Below, piece after piece: positions 1-9,200 of a stretch of 64,000 nucleotides of DNA (position 1 is its first letter; every line of letters starts with the position of its first letter). The translations under genes and the position numbers were made by a program. The notes under the pieces were generated by a model that had not been told where the DNA came from, did no database searches, and saw nothing but the letters and a program-made list of their open reading frames with translations. The stretch is from G963677485 sp942492855 (lineage in GTDB: Bacteria > Armatimonadota > HRBIN16). The stretch is from positions 372,001-436,000 of the forward strand of contig OW818647.1 in the NCBI GenBank assembly GCA_942492855.1, written 5' to 3'.

Positions 1-912
1 GTTTACCTCTACGGAGCTCCTGCCGCAGAACTCGCCAGGTTTGGGGACCTACCCACGGTCTTCTATGATGACGATGCAAACAACATGATGGTCGCGGCGG
101 TGCCGGACGAAGACCGCTTCGGTTATTTCGGCTACCTCAAAAAGATGGTGCTGACCCTTCACAACATCGTGATGATGAAGCGCGGTCGAATGCCCTACCA
201 CGGCGCCATGGTCAGGATTGAGCTTAAAGACGGCAAGTCCGCCAACGTGTTGCTGATCGGTGATACCGCCGCCGGCAAGAGCGAATCACTTGAGGCGTTC
301 CGGATACTCGGTGATAAGCACATCCGCGACCTCAGGATCATCGCAGACGACATGGGTTCGTTGGAGATCGCTGAAGATGGACGGCTGTTCGGTTACGGCA
401 CAGAGATCGGCGCGTTCATCCGTCTTGATGATCTTCAACACGGATACGCATTTGGTCAGATCGACCGAGCGATATTCCACAATCCACACTTAGTCAATGC
501 GCGTGTCATCGTGCCGGTCACCACCCTGGATGAAGTGCTGGGCGGGTATCCGGTAGACGTGATGCTCTACGCAAACAACTATGAGGAGGTCGACCAGGAC
601 CACCCGCTCATCGAACGGCTGCCTTCTGCGGAACGCGCACTACAGACCTTCCGCGACGGAGCCGTGATGGCAAAGGGGACAACCACGTCGACTGGACTGG
701 TGCACACCTACTTTGCCAATATCTTTGGGCCGCAGCAATACCAGCCAATACATGAGGAACTAGCTCAGCAGGTATTCAAAGCAGCGTATAGCTCTGGGGT
801 ATTCGTGGGCCAGTTGCGGACGCGCCTTGGGATAGTCGGGTATGAGGCTTCCGGGCCGCAAGAGGCGGCTGAAGCACTGTTCAAACAGATCATGGCACAA
901 CCTGCAAAGTGA
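1..912 (+). CDS. PEP carboxykinase-like / HPr-kinase-like P-loop protein, 3' part
   Basis: The reading frame is open from base 1, so the true start lies upstream; 303 residues are visible. A Walker A-like motif GDTAAGKS sits at visible residues 87-94, preceded by MPYHGAMV, and an acidic motif RIIADDMGS follows. This arrangement (P-loop, paired Asp, later a TTSTGLVHTYF stretch) is what I know from ATP-dependent phosphoenolpyruvate carboxykinase relatives and the HPr kinase fold, so a cytoplasmic nucleotide-dependent phosphotransfer or carboxykinase role is likely. Whether it is a true PEPCK cannot be decided without the missing N-terminal half. Its stop overlaps the earliest possible GTG of the MFS gene by four bases, suggesting co-transcription. 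Confidence 0.6.
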   Translation, partial: VYLYGAPAAELARFGDLPTVFYDDDANNMMVAAVPDEDRFGYFGYLKKMVLTLHNIVMMKRGRMPYHGAMVRIELKDGKSANVLLIGDTAAGKSESLEAFRILGDKHIRDLRIIADDMGSLEIAEDGRLFGYGTEIGAFIRLDDLQHGYAFGQIDRAIFHNPHLVNARVIVPVTTLDEVLGGYPVDVMLYANNYEEVDQDHPLIERLPSAERALQTFRDGAVMAKGTTTSTGLVHTYFANIFGPQQYQPIHEELAQQVFKAAYSSGVFVGQLRTRLGIVGYEASGPQEAAEALFKQIMAQPAK

Positions 913-953
913 GGGGTATCATCACCAGACCAGATCGCGACCAGATATCGCCA

Positions 954-2144
954 ATGAGTCGCTACTCAGTTCTTGCCGCGTCGATCACCATCCAGTTGTG
1001 CCTGGGCGGTGTTTACGCCTGGAGCGTGTTTGTGACACCCCTGCGTTCTGAGTATGGACTGAATACCGCACAGACTCAGCTCATCTTCGGCGTGATGTTT
1101 GCTGTGTTCACCATGGTCATGGTATTCGCAGGCCGATGGCAGGAGAAGCGAGGGCCACGCTTAGTGGCGGCTGTTGGGGGGCTGGTGTTCGGATGTGGCT
1201 ACCTTCTAGCCTCGATGTCTGGAGGATCATTCCCCCTCATTCTGCTGGGCGTCGGTGTGATTGGCGGGGCGGGCATAGGATTATGTTATGTCTGCCCTTT
1301 GGCCACCTGCGTTAAGTGGTTTCCGCGGTCAAAGGGGCTGGTCACCGGCCTTGCGGTGGCTGGCTTTGGAGGTGGTGCCATCCTGCTCACCATGGGTGCA
1401 GGAGCCCTGATCGACCGAGGATACAACGTGCTGGAGGTTTTCCGGGTCATCGGGTTGACGTACGGAGCAGTGCTGGTCGCGTGTGCTCTGCTGCTGCGAA
1501 ACCCCGAAGGCAGCCAGCATCAGCCAAAGCAGAGCATCCCACTACGGCCTCTCCTCAGCCAGAGAAGCTTCTGGTCACTGGTGTTGGGCATGTTCTGCGG
1601 CACGTTCTCCGGTTTGATGGTGATCGGCAACATCAAACCTATCGGCGTATCCGCAGGGCTCAACCCAGAGCAAGCGGGTTTGGCTGTCATGACATTTGCT
1701 CTCGGCAACACTGTCGGCAGGATACTTTGGGGAACAGTTCATGACAGGATCGGCCGAAACGCAATCCCTCTATCGTTGATGGTTTTGTGCGTGGCGGTCA
1801 CCTCCATCCTGCCATCGGCGTCCTCGTTGTCGACTTTTGCATTAGCCGCTGCACTGACGGGTTTTGGTTTCGGTGCCTGTTTTGTGGTGTATGCCGCCCA
1901 GGCTGCCACCGAATATGGGCCCAACGCAATTGGACAGGTCTACCCGATTGTCTTTCTGGCTTACGGTCTATCAGGGGTCTTGGGGCCACCTGCCGGAGGA
2001 GCCCTATTTGACCACACAGGCAGCTATTCGTCCGCCATGACTGCAGCAGCAACCATCACAGCTTTGGGAATCATCGCCACCGCACTGCTGTCTCGGTGCA
2101 AGCCGAGTCGTATGTGTAATGCACATAATTTCGTGCCGGATTGA
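954..2144 (+). CDS. MFS transporter, oxalate/formate antiporter (OFA) type
   Basis: About 396 residues with twelve hydrophobic stretches. The N-terminal GGVYAWSVFVTPLR segment and the loop GRWQEKRGPR are typical of the OFA branch of the major facilitator superfamily, whose members exchange small carboxylates such as oxalate/formate or carry lactate across the inner membrane. The frame is open back to a GTG at 909 that overlaps the upstream stop. I prefer ATG 954, because the peptide before it is polar and the first membrane helix starts directly after (MSRYSVLAASITIQLCLGG). The 4-base coupling with a PEPCK-like gene would fit a carboxylate-metabolism pair, but the substrate is unknown. The stop of this gene overlaps the open frame of the next. 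Confidence 0.8.
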   Translation: MSRYSVLAASITIQLCLGGVYAWSVFVTPLRSEYGLNTAQTQLIFGVMFAVFTMVMVFAGRWQEKRGPRLVAAVGGLVFGCGYLLASMSGGSFPLILLGVGVIGGAGIGLCYVCPLATCVKWFPRSKGLVTGLAVAGFGGGAILLTMGAGALIDRGYNVLEVFRVIGLTYGAVLVACALLLRNPEGSQHQPKQSIPLRPLLSQRSFWSLVLGMFCGTFSGLMVIGNIKPIGVSAGLNPEQAGLAVMTFALGNTVGRILWGTVHDRIGRNAIPLSLMVLCVAVTSILPSASSLSTFALAAALTGFGFGACFVVYAAQAATEYGPNAIGQVYPIVFLAYGLSGVLGPPAGGALFDHTGSYSSAMTAAATITALGIIATALLSRCKPSRMCNAHNFVPD

Positions 2145-2275
2145 CCCGATCATCTACGCATGCGGATGACCACAAAGATCATCCCACAAACATACTATTC
2201 ATACCACCGGTGCTACCATATGAAACCCCATTCGTTACGCGCCACATATCCACTCGTGTTACTATCAACTGTAAT

Positions 2276-2692
2276 ATGGATGACACCCAGGTATCGCGGG
2301 TTTTGAGATATGGGAGGCCGGATGTGCCAACACAAGGACAGCTTCAAGCCGACATCAGTGAGGCGATCATTAAGTTTGAGAAGGAATACATGGGCCGTGG
2401 CCCTCTCGAAACAAAGACATACATCATCGATGACATGGTGATTGTCCGCCTCAAAGGGGTATTGACCCAGGCGGAACACCAACTAGCCAGGACCGGTGAC
2501 ACATCAAGGGGTCGCGAGCTGATCAAGCAGGTGCGTATAGAGCTGCTTGAAAGAGGTCGTCCGCTCATCGAGGCTGTTATTGAGTCGATCACCGGGCGTA
2601 AGGTTCAGAGCCTGCACACGGACATCAGCACCGTCACTGGTGAGAGGTTGATCGTATTTACACTGAGTGCTCCCCCGGAATTCGGCTCATAG
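2276..2692 (+). CDS. MpsC-like / DUF2294 protein
   Basis: The frame is open from 2141, but ATG 2276 gives a 138-residue protein of the usual size, and the stretch before it looks non-coding (it includes a copy of a GGATGACCACAA repeat). The sequence has the pattern of Pfam PF10057 (DUF2294, named for MpsC of a Na+-translocating, membrane-potential-generating system): an N-terminal helix ending in FEKEYMGRGP, a KTYIIDDMVIVRLKGVLT strand pair, and a C-terminal segment GRKVQSLHTDIS. It has no membrane segment, so it is probably a small cytoplasmic partner protein. The role here is unknown; the family assignment is from memory of the motif pattern. Confidence 0.6.
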   Translation: MDDTQVSRVLRYGRPDVPTQGQLQADISEAIIKFEKEYMGRGPLETKTYIIDDMVIVRLKGVLTQAEHQLARTGDTSRGRELIKQVRIELLERGRPLIEAVIESITGRKVQSLHTDISTVTGERLIVFTLSAPPEFGS

Positions 2693-2756
2693 GTCTCACC
2701 CTGCGATGAATGTGTGCATTGTACACCTCATCATACGAAATGACACCGAAGTATGG

Positions 2757-2786
2757 TTGACGAAGTGGCCCGAAACGTGCTAAAAT
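2757..2786 (+). promoter_or_regulatory. sigma-70-type promoter of gap
   Basis: A TTGACG -35 box (2757-2762), an 18-base spacer and a TAAAAT -10 box (2781-2786). The predicted transcript has a leader of roughly 75 bases before the gap start codon, and a GGAGG ribosome site lies just before ATG 2870. Confidence 0.65.
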
Positions 2787-2869
2787 AGACATCGAGAGAT
2801 TTCGCATTTTGCCGTCTCTATTGCTAACAATCGAATTCGGTACCCATAACCCCTACATGGAGGAACATA

Positions 2870-3883
2870 ATGGCTGTTAAGGTCGGTATCAACGGCTTCG
2901 GTCGCATCGGGCGTCTCGTTCTTCGCGGTATTCTGAAGAACTACGCTGACACCATCGAAGTAGTTGCCATCAACGACTTGGTCGCTCCTAAGACCAACGC
3001 TCACCTGCTAAAGTATGACTCAAACTACGGCATCCTGGCTAACGAAGTGACTGCCGATGATACGAACATCTACATCGATGGCAAGGCCATCCGCATCTTC
3101 GCACAGCGCAACCCTGCCGACATCGACTGGGCAAGCTGCGGTGTTGATGTTGTTGTGGAAGGCACCGGCCTGTTCACATCAGCCGAAAAGGCTGGAGCTC
3201 ACCTCGGCGGAAGCGTGAAGAAAGTCATTATCACAGCTCCTGCTAAGGGTGAGGATGCTACCATCGTCATGGGTGTGAATGAAAACATCTACGACGCTGC
3301 TAAGCACAACATCATCTCCAACGCAAGCTGCACCACCAACTGCCTGGCACCTGTTGCCCGCGTGCTGGAAGACACCTTCGGTATCGTGAAAGGTCTTATG
3401 ACCACCGTTCACGCATACACGAACGACCAGAAGATTGCAGACCAAGCCCATAGCGACCTCCGCCGCGCACGCGCTGGCGCAGTCAGCATCATCCCCACCA
3501 CCACTGGCGCAGCCAAGGCCGTTGGCCTGGCAGTTCCTGAGATGGTTGGCAAGCTGCACGGTTACGCCCTGCGCGTTCCCACCCCCACCGTCTCCGTGGT
3601 TGACCTGACCGTCGAGCTCGGAAAAGACGCCACCGCTGTGGAAATCAACGATGCTCTGAAGGCCGCTGCTGCTGGCAAGATGAAGGGCATTCTTGGCGTA
3701 GAGGATGCTCCTCTAGTGTCCAAAGACTTCCAGGGCGACGACCGCTCCTCCATCGTTGACGGCGCACTGACCATGGTCATTGGCGGCAACATGGCTAAAG
3801 TGGTTTCATGGTACGACAACGAGTGGGCATACTCCATGCGCGTAGGCGATCTGATCACCTACATGGCTAGCAAGGGTATTTAG
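2870..3883 (+). CDS. gap: glyceraldehyde-3-phosphate dehydrogenase, type I
   Basis: 337 residues, full length for the family. It oxidises and phosphorylates glyceraldehyde 3-phosphate to 1,3-bisphosphoglycerate with NAD in glycolysis. The N-terminal Rossmann signature INGFGRIGR, the NAD-preferring AINDL turn, the catalytic ASCTTNC motif with Cys154, the HAYTNDQ loop and the C-terminal DNEWAYSMRV are all present. ATG 2870 is preceded by GGAGG with good spacing. It is the first gene of a gap-pgk-tpiA glycolytic cluster, with its own promoter upstream and a terminator-like hairpin directly after it. Confidence 0.98.
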   Translation: MAVKVGINGFGRIGRLVLRGILKNYADTIEVVAINDLVAPKTNAHLLKYDSNYGILANEVTADDTNIYIDGKAIRIFAQRNPADIDWASCGVDVVVEGTGLFTSAEKAGAHLGGSVKKVIITAPAKGEDATIVMGVNENIYDAAKHNIISNASCTTNCLAPVARVLEDTFGIVKGLMTTVHAYTNDQKIADQAHSDLRRARAGAVSIIPTTTGAAKAVGLAVPEMVGKLHGYALRVPTPTVSVVDLTVELGKDATAVEINDALKAAAAGKMKGILGVEDAPLVSKDFQGDDRSSIVDGALTMVIGGNMAKVVSWYDNEWAYSMRVGDLITYMASKGI

Positions 3884-3908
3884 TTCCCTTTCGATACCTA
3901 CTTCACTT

Positions 3909-3942
3909 GGGGCGGGCGGGGTAACCTGCCTGCCCCTTTTTT
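3909..3942 (+). terminator. intrinsic terminator between gap and pgk
   Basis: A 12-base-pair GC-rich stem with two G-T wobbles (3909-3920 with 3925-3936), a short loop and six T residues. It sits 25 bases after the gap stop and just before the pgk ribosome site, so it should cut part of the transcripts and leave gap more expressed than pgk-tpiA. Confidence 0.75.
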
Positions 3943-3961
3943 GTAACGGAGGATCATCACT

Positions 3962-5131
3962 GTGAACAAGAAGACCGTTATGGATATCGACGTTGCCGGC
4001 AAGCGCGTGCTCGTGCGCGTAGACTTCAACGTGCCAATGGAAAATGGCGTCATCACCAACGACAAGCGCGTGGTCGCCGCCCTCCCCACCATCAAATACC
4101 TTATTGAACACAAAGCTCGCGTCATTCTCTGCTCTCACCTCGGCCGACCAGTAGACGGCCCCGATGACACCATGCGCCTGGCTCCAGTAGCCGAGTGCCT
4201 GGCCAAACTCATCGGACAGCCCGTCAAGGCGCTGAACGACTGCATTGGCGACGCTGTGAAAGCGGAAGTCATGAAGATGCAGGACGGCGACGTGGTCATG
4301 CTGGAGAACGTGCGCTTCTACAAGCAAGAGACCAAGAATGAGCCCGGATTCGTAGCCCAACTGGCCGACCTGGCCGAGCTCTACGTGAACGACGCATTCG
4401 GCTCCGCACACCGCGCCCATGCCTCCACAGAGGGTGTTGCCCACCACCTGCCCGCAGTAGCCGGTTTCCTGATGCAGAAGGAGCTGGACTACCTCGGCGG
4501 CGCACTGGCTGCACCAAAACGCCCCTTCGTCGCCATCCTGGGCGGTGCGAAAGTGGCCGACAAGATTTCCGTGATTGAGAACCTGCTGACCAAGGTCGAC
4601 AAACTCATCATCGGTGGTGGTATGGCCTTCACCTTCCTGAAGGCCCAGGGATACGAAATCGGCAAGAGCATCCTGGACGCCGAGCGGATCGACTTCGCTA
4701 AGAAGGTTCTGGCTGACAGCGGCGACAAGATCGTGCTGCCGGTGGATATGGTAATGGCAGCCGGTTTCGACGCCACAGAGACCACCACGGTGGACATCGA
4801 CGCCATGCCCGCCGACATGGGCGGATTTGACGTCGGCCCGAAATCCGACGCCCTCTTCGCCGACGTCATTAAGTCCGCTGGCACAGTGATCTGGAACGGC
4901 CCCATGGGCGTGTTCGAAAAGCCCCAGTTTGCCGAGGGCACCCGTGCGATGTGCCAGGCACTAGCTGAGAGTTCGGCCACCAGCATCATCGGCGGCGGCG
5001 ACAGCGCTTCAGCCGTGAAGAAGATGGGCTACGCCGACAAGATGACACACATTTCCACCGGCGGCGGCGCCTCCCTGGAGTTCCTTGAAGGCAAGGTTCT
5101 TCCCGGCGTCGTGGCTCTGTTGGACAAATAG
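3962..5131 (+). CDS. pgk: phosphoglycerate kinase
   Basis: 389 residues, normal length. It transfers phosphate from 1,3-bisphosphoglycerate to ADP in glycolysis. It shows the N-terminal RVLVRVDFNVP signature, the LCSHLGRP loop, the substrate motif LENVRFYKQE, AHRAHASTEG, the hinge/ATP region ILGGAKVADKI, and the C-terminal GGGDSASAVKKMG. The start is GTG 3962 with GGAGG at 3948-3952. Tiny gaps on both sides place it in one unit with gap and tpiA, but expression must come through the terminator at 3909-3942 or from a promoter I cannot see. Confidence 0.97.
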   Translation: MNKKTVMDIDVAGKRVLVRVDFNVPMENGVITNDKRVVAALPTIKYLIEHKARVILCSHLGRPVDGPDDTMRLAPVAECLAKLIGQPVKALNDCIGDAVKAEVMKMQDGDVVMLENVRFYKQETKNEPGFVAQLADLAELYVNDAFGSAHRAHASTEGVAHHLPAVAGFLMQKELDYLGGALAAPKRPFVAILGGAKVADKISVIENLLTKVDKLIIGGGMAFTFLKAQGYEIGKSILDAERIDFAKKVLADSGDKIVLPVDMVMAAGFDATETTTVDIDAMPADMGGFDVGPKSDALFADVIKSAGTVIWNGPMGVFEKPQFAEGTRAMCQALAESSATSIIGGGDSASAVKKMGYADKMTHISTGGGASLEFLEGKVLPGVVALLDK

Positions 5132-5145
5132 GAGAAATATCGAAT

Positions 5146-5943
5146 ATGCGACGTATACTCATCGCCGGTAACTGGAAGTTGAACGGCAGCATCGCCTGGG
5201 CCAAGGAGTTCGTGGCGGGCATGAAGGCCCAGAACAACGGCAATAAGGCCGCAGAAGTCTGCCTTTGCCCCACCTTCACCAGCCTCTACCCCATCGGGCA
5301 GGAGCTGGCAGGCAGCGGCATCGCGCTTGGCGCACAGGACATCTTCTGGAAAGACTCTGGCGCATACACCAGCCAGATTTCCGCACCCATGCTCAAAGAG
5401 TGTGGCGTGACCTACGTCATCATCGGCCATAGCGAAACCCGCGGCCGGTACGGCGTGCCGGAGCCGGACTTCACCCCGGAAGTGCTGAAGCAGTTTGGCG
5501 AGACCGACACCACCGTGAACAAGAAAGCCCACTATGCACTGGCCAGTGGTCTGAAGCCCATCATCTGCTGCGGCGAAACCCTGGAAGAGCGCGAAGCCGG
5601 TCAGGCTGACGCCATCATCGCCGCCCAGATCGAGAAAGCCGTCGCCGGCTTCACCGGCGAACAGGCCGCCACCCTGGTTTTTGCCTACGAGCCCGTATGG
5701 GCCATCGGCACCGGCAAGACCTGCGACACCGCTGAAGCCAACCGCATCTGCGGCCTGGTTCGCAGCACCGTAGCCAAGTGCTGCGGCGACGCAGCAGCCC
5801 AGAGCGCCCGCGTGCTTTACGGCGGATCGGTGAAACCCGATAACGCCAAGGAGCTTCTCGCCACCAGCGACATCGACGGCGCCCTCGTCGGCGGAGCTTC
5901 CATGAAAGTGGACAGCCTCACCGGCATCATCGACGCCGCGTAG
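5146..5943 (+). CDS. tpiA: triosephosphate isomerase with an insertion after the catalytic His
   Basis: 265 residues. It interconverts dihydroxyacetone phosphate and glyceraldehyde 3-phosphate. Active-site residues are in place: Asn9/Lys11 in GNWKLNG, His95 in IIGHSE, Glu182 in YEPVWAIGTGK, and the phosphate loop YGGSVKP. Between GHSET and FGETD there is an extra run of about 16 residues (around 99-117, containing YGVPEPDFTPEVL) that ordinary TIMs lack, where GHSERR is followed almost at once by ETDE. Ribosome site GGAG lies 14 bases after the pgk stop. Last gene of the glycolytic cluster, followed by a strong terminator. Confidence 0.96.
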   Translation: MRRILIAGNWKLNGSIAWAKEFVAGMKAQNNGNKAAEVCLCPTFTSLYPIGQELAGSGIALGAQDIFWKDSGAYTSQISAPMLKECGVTYVIIGHSETRGRYGVPEPDFTPEVLKQFGETDTTVNKKAHYALASGLKPIICCGETLEEREAGQADAIIAAQIEKAVAGFTGEQAATLVFAYEPVWAIGTGKTCDTAEANRICGLVRSTVAKCCGDAAAQSARVLYGGSVKPDNAKELLATSDIDGALVGGASMKVDSLTGIIDAA

Positions 5944-5962
5944 CACCTGCGAACCAGCTCCC

Positions 5963-6000
5963 AGCCCCGTGCGGACAACCGCACGGGGCTTTTGGTTTTG
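5963..6000 (+). terminator. intrinsic terminator of the gap-pgk-tpiA cluster
   Basis: A perfect 12-bp stem (5963-5974 with 5979-5990), ACAA tetraloop, then a T-rich tail (TTTGGTTTT). It is 20 bases after the tpiA stop. Confidence 0.9.
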
Positions 6001-6039
6001 GTGGTTGATTATAAATTTGCAGAATATTTAAAAAACCTG

Positions 6040-6150
6040 TTGATAACTAACAAATGTATGGTAGACTTTGCATATGTGATAAACCGTTAAGACATTATTG
6101 ACTACCGCAAACAGGTAGGAGCCTGACGGAAACCACAAAGGTGCAAGTAT
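6040..6150 (+). promoter_or_regulatory. candidate promoter and structured leader, weakly GEMM (c-di-GMP-I riboswitch)-like
   Basis: A TTGATA/TAGACT pair with a 16-base spacer (6040-6045, 6062-6067) may be the promoter of the giant gene. It is followed by a hairpin CTACC-GCAAACA-GGTAG (6102-6118), then GACGGAAACC (6125-6134) and a second small stem around ACC-ACAAA-GGT (6132-6142). The order GCAAAC ... GACGNAAA recalls the conserved core of the GEMM/c-di-GMP-I riboswitch, but the fit is imperfect and the expected longer stems are not obvious. A covariance search is needed before it is called a riboswitch. Confidence 0.28.
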
Positions 6151-6242
6151 AAACAATAGAAGCGCGCGAATTCTAAGTGACACAGCATTCGGAAACACGA
6201 TTCGTGAGCTCTTCTAATCATTGGACACAGAGGTGTATTCTG

Positions 6243-9200
6243 ATGGTAATTCGCGGGCTTTGTTTGAATAATCGTATGTTTCGAAGGTTAGTTAACGCGT
6301 CTGGATTGATGGCGTGTCTACTCATTTCCAGCGGTGCGTTTGCCCAGTATAATCTCTACAATGCGAACCTGCATGTGCACTCTAACATCAGCAATAAAGT
6401 ATCATCAGAAGCATGGCCTGACCATGAATTAGCTTCTTCGCCAGACCAAGTCATGGCTGAGGCTTATATGGCCGGTCTTGATGTCATAGGGTTTAGTGAC
6501 CACGGCGGCAAAATCAACACAGATATAAGTCCTCTGCAATACAATGAATGGGGAAAACTAGGAAATATCGCTCGGACAGGTGGTCCTACGGCAATAAGAG
6601 GCTTCGAATACAGTCTAGATGGTTATCACGTCAACGTATTCAATACCGATTACTTTTGTGACTATACTGCCTGGAAAACCGCCGGCGACCCGATCCTTAA
6701 AAAAACTTTTTATGAATTCCAATCTTGGCTGTGTGATAGTCAATATTGGACAAATGGTGAGTATCCAATAGCGCAATTCAACCATATTTGGAACAGCAAT
6801 GGTTTCAACGGGTTCTCATGGCCATCCGGCATTTCAGCTTCAACGCTGGATAAGGTGTTCTGTTTGATAGAGATGGGTGGAGGATCAATCGTACACACAT
6901 CACCTAACGAAACGGAAGTATCTTTTCGGTCTGCGCTACAGGCGGGGTGGCATGTAGGACCTTCCATAGGAAACGATAATCAAGGAAGCATTCTTAACGA
7001 AGCGGCAACACGACATACCGGTATCTGGGCAACCAGCTCTCATGGTTCCGCCATTAGGGACGCCCTGCATGAACGTAGAGTATTTGCCTCCGAGGATATC
7101 GATGTTTCGGTAAAGTTCCTTATGAAGACCAACAGTGACGGGGTCATTCACTGGATGGGAGAAACCGTCAAGGCTGACCCTAACGGTGTCAAATACAGTG
7201 TCGAAGCTATCGACCCCAGCGGTCTGGCAAAGGACCAGTTCGAATCTGTCGACCTTATGACATCAGCTAGTAGCAGTCCTTACCATAGTTGGGGTGGTAC
7301 CAGCAGCACTTCGGCCGAGTTTTGCAAGGAACTCAACATACAGGATTTGTTAGGTACTGCGAAAACATCCCAGGACCAGACCTGCTTCTACCTTCGGCTC
7401 AAGCAAAATGGTACCGATTTGGACACACAGCAGGACTACATCTATTCAGCTCCAATATGGATAAAATACTGGACTCCCGTAACCGGCACCATCAATGAAG
7501 ACACAACTTGGACGCCTGACAATAACCCATACCTCGTGAAGGGGGCTGTGACGGTAGCATCAGGAAGGACCCTTACTATACAGCCAGGCACGGTCGTTAA
7601 ATTCGCCGACAGTACTAGTGGCATCTCGGTAAATGGAAGAATAGCGGCACAAGGATCATCTGGAGCACCAATCACCTTCACTAGTTTCCAGGATGATAGT
7701 GCTGGTGGTGATTCGAACTACGATGGAAACGCTACTAGCCCAAACCGCGGAGACTGGAACCTAGTTAGCGTGTCAAGCGGAGCATCAGGTGTTTTTGAAA
7801 ACTGCCATTTCAGATATGGTGGTAGCTATGTCCAAACTGCTAACCTAGCTGTCGTAAATGGAGGTTCGATAAGCATCACCAACTGTAGTTCGAACCAGGC
7901 AAATGGAGCCGGAGTTTACGTAGACAATTCAAGTTTGTCGGTTTCTGGGCTTAATGTCTCTGATAATACATACGGAGTTTTTGTCCAGAACCGCAGCGGA
8001 TTAACAGTTAGCGGAGTCACAGCTACTGGATGCAGTTATGGAATTTATGCAGAATCCTGTTCCTCTCCAACCATAACCAGTAACACTCTTACCAACAATG
8101 GCACTGGCGTCTATGTCAGCAACTGCTCCTCACCGACCATTACCAACAACGTATATAACGGCAACACCAATGGTGCGGCACGAATGAGTGGCAGCATTGG
8201 TGGAAGCATCACCGTCGGAGGTGGGTCTGCTTCGGGCAACGGAGTAAACGGGCTTGTTGTCAGCGGTTGTACTACAGTATCAAACACACAATTTCATCCT
8301 GCAAGCGGATTCCCATATGTCATCAGTGACCTTGCAGTCTCTGCAGGCAATACTATCACATTCGATCCAGGATGTGTTGTCAAATTCAGGGACTGGTCGT
8401 CACGAATAGAATGTGCAGGTGGCGTGGTGGCCAACGGAACGTCGGGCTCACCCATTAATTTCACCAGTTTCAAGGATGACTCCGTTGGTGGAAACACCGA
8501 TGGCACATCAGATTCGCCATCAAACGGCGACTGGAATCACATACAAATATCCGGTGCTGGAGCTCAAGGATCATTTAAATACTGTAATGTCCGTTATGGC
8601 GGGGGCAGTTATCAGCCGTATGCCAATCTTGCCTGTAGTGGCGGAGCGTCTTTGAATGTAGCGAACAGCATCATATCCAATTCAGCCAACTATGGTATAT
8701 ACGGTAAATCGAGCTCAGTAACGGCTTCTGCCAGCACAGTTACTGACTGTGGTACAGGTGTCTATCTATATGGCTGCACATCGGCCTCTGTTAGTGGCTA
8801 CACTGTAAAGAACAACAATATTGGGCTACAGACAGATTCCTGCGCATCGCCGGTATTTACAGGCAATACTATCGCTAACAATGGCACGGGGATTGAAATC
8901 AGCAATTCCTCTTCGCCAACACTGACCAATAATGTATTCACCGACAATGCCAATAGCGCAGCCCAGATTGATGGCACCATCAGTGGAGGTATCACGATAT
9001 CAGGCAGTACATCATCAGGTAACGGCGTTAATGGGTTGCTTGTAGTCAGCAGCTCAACGTCAGGCCATACACAATTCCATCCTGCCAATGGCTTTCCGTA
9101 TGTCATCGGCGACCTATCGGTTGGCGTCGATAATACCTTAACCATCGACGCAGGATGTGTAGTGAAGTTCAGGGATTCAAACGGACGTGTGGAGGTTGCC

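Noticed and set aside
3806..4447. 213-codon open frame on the minus strand opposite pgk
   Set aside because: Antisense to an unmistakable phosphoglycerate kinase; no ribosome site.
5029..5946. 305-codon open frame on the minus strand opposite tpiA and the end of pgk
   Set aside because: Its composition (Gly/Ala/Val-rich, no motif) and its lack of a ribosome site mark it as the shadow of GC-rich codons in tpiA, whose own active-site motifs are complete.
6177..6242. GTG 6177 as the start of the giant protein
   Set aside because: No ribosome site precedes it, and it would place about 50 residues before the end of the signal peptide; ATG 6243 has AGAGGTG at the right distance.
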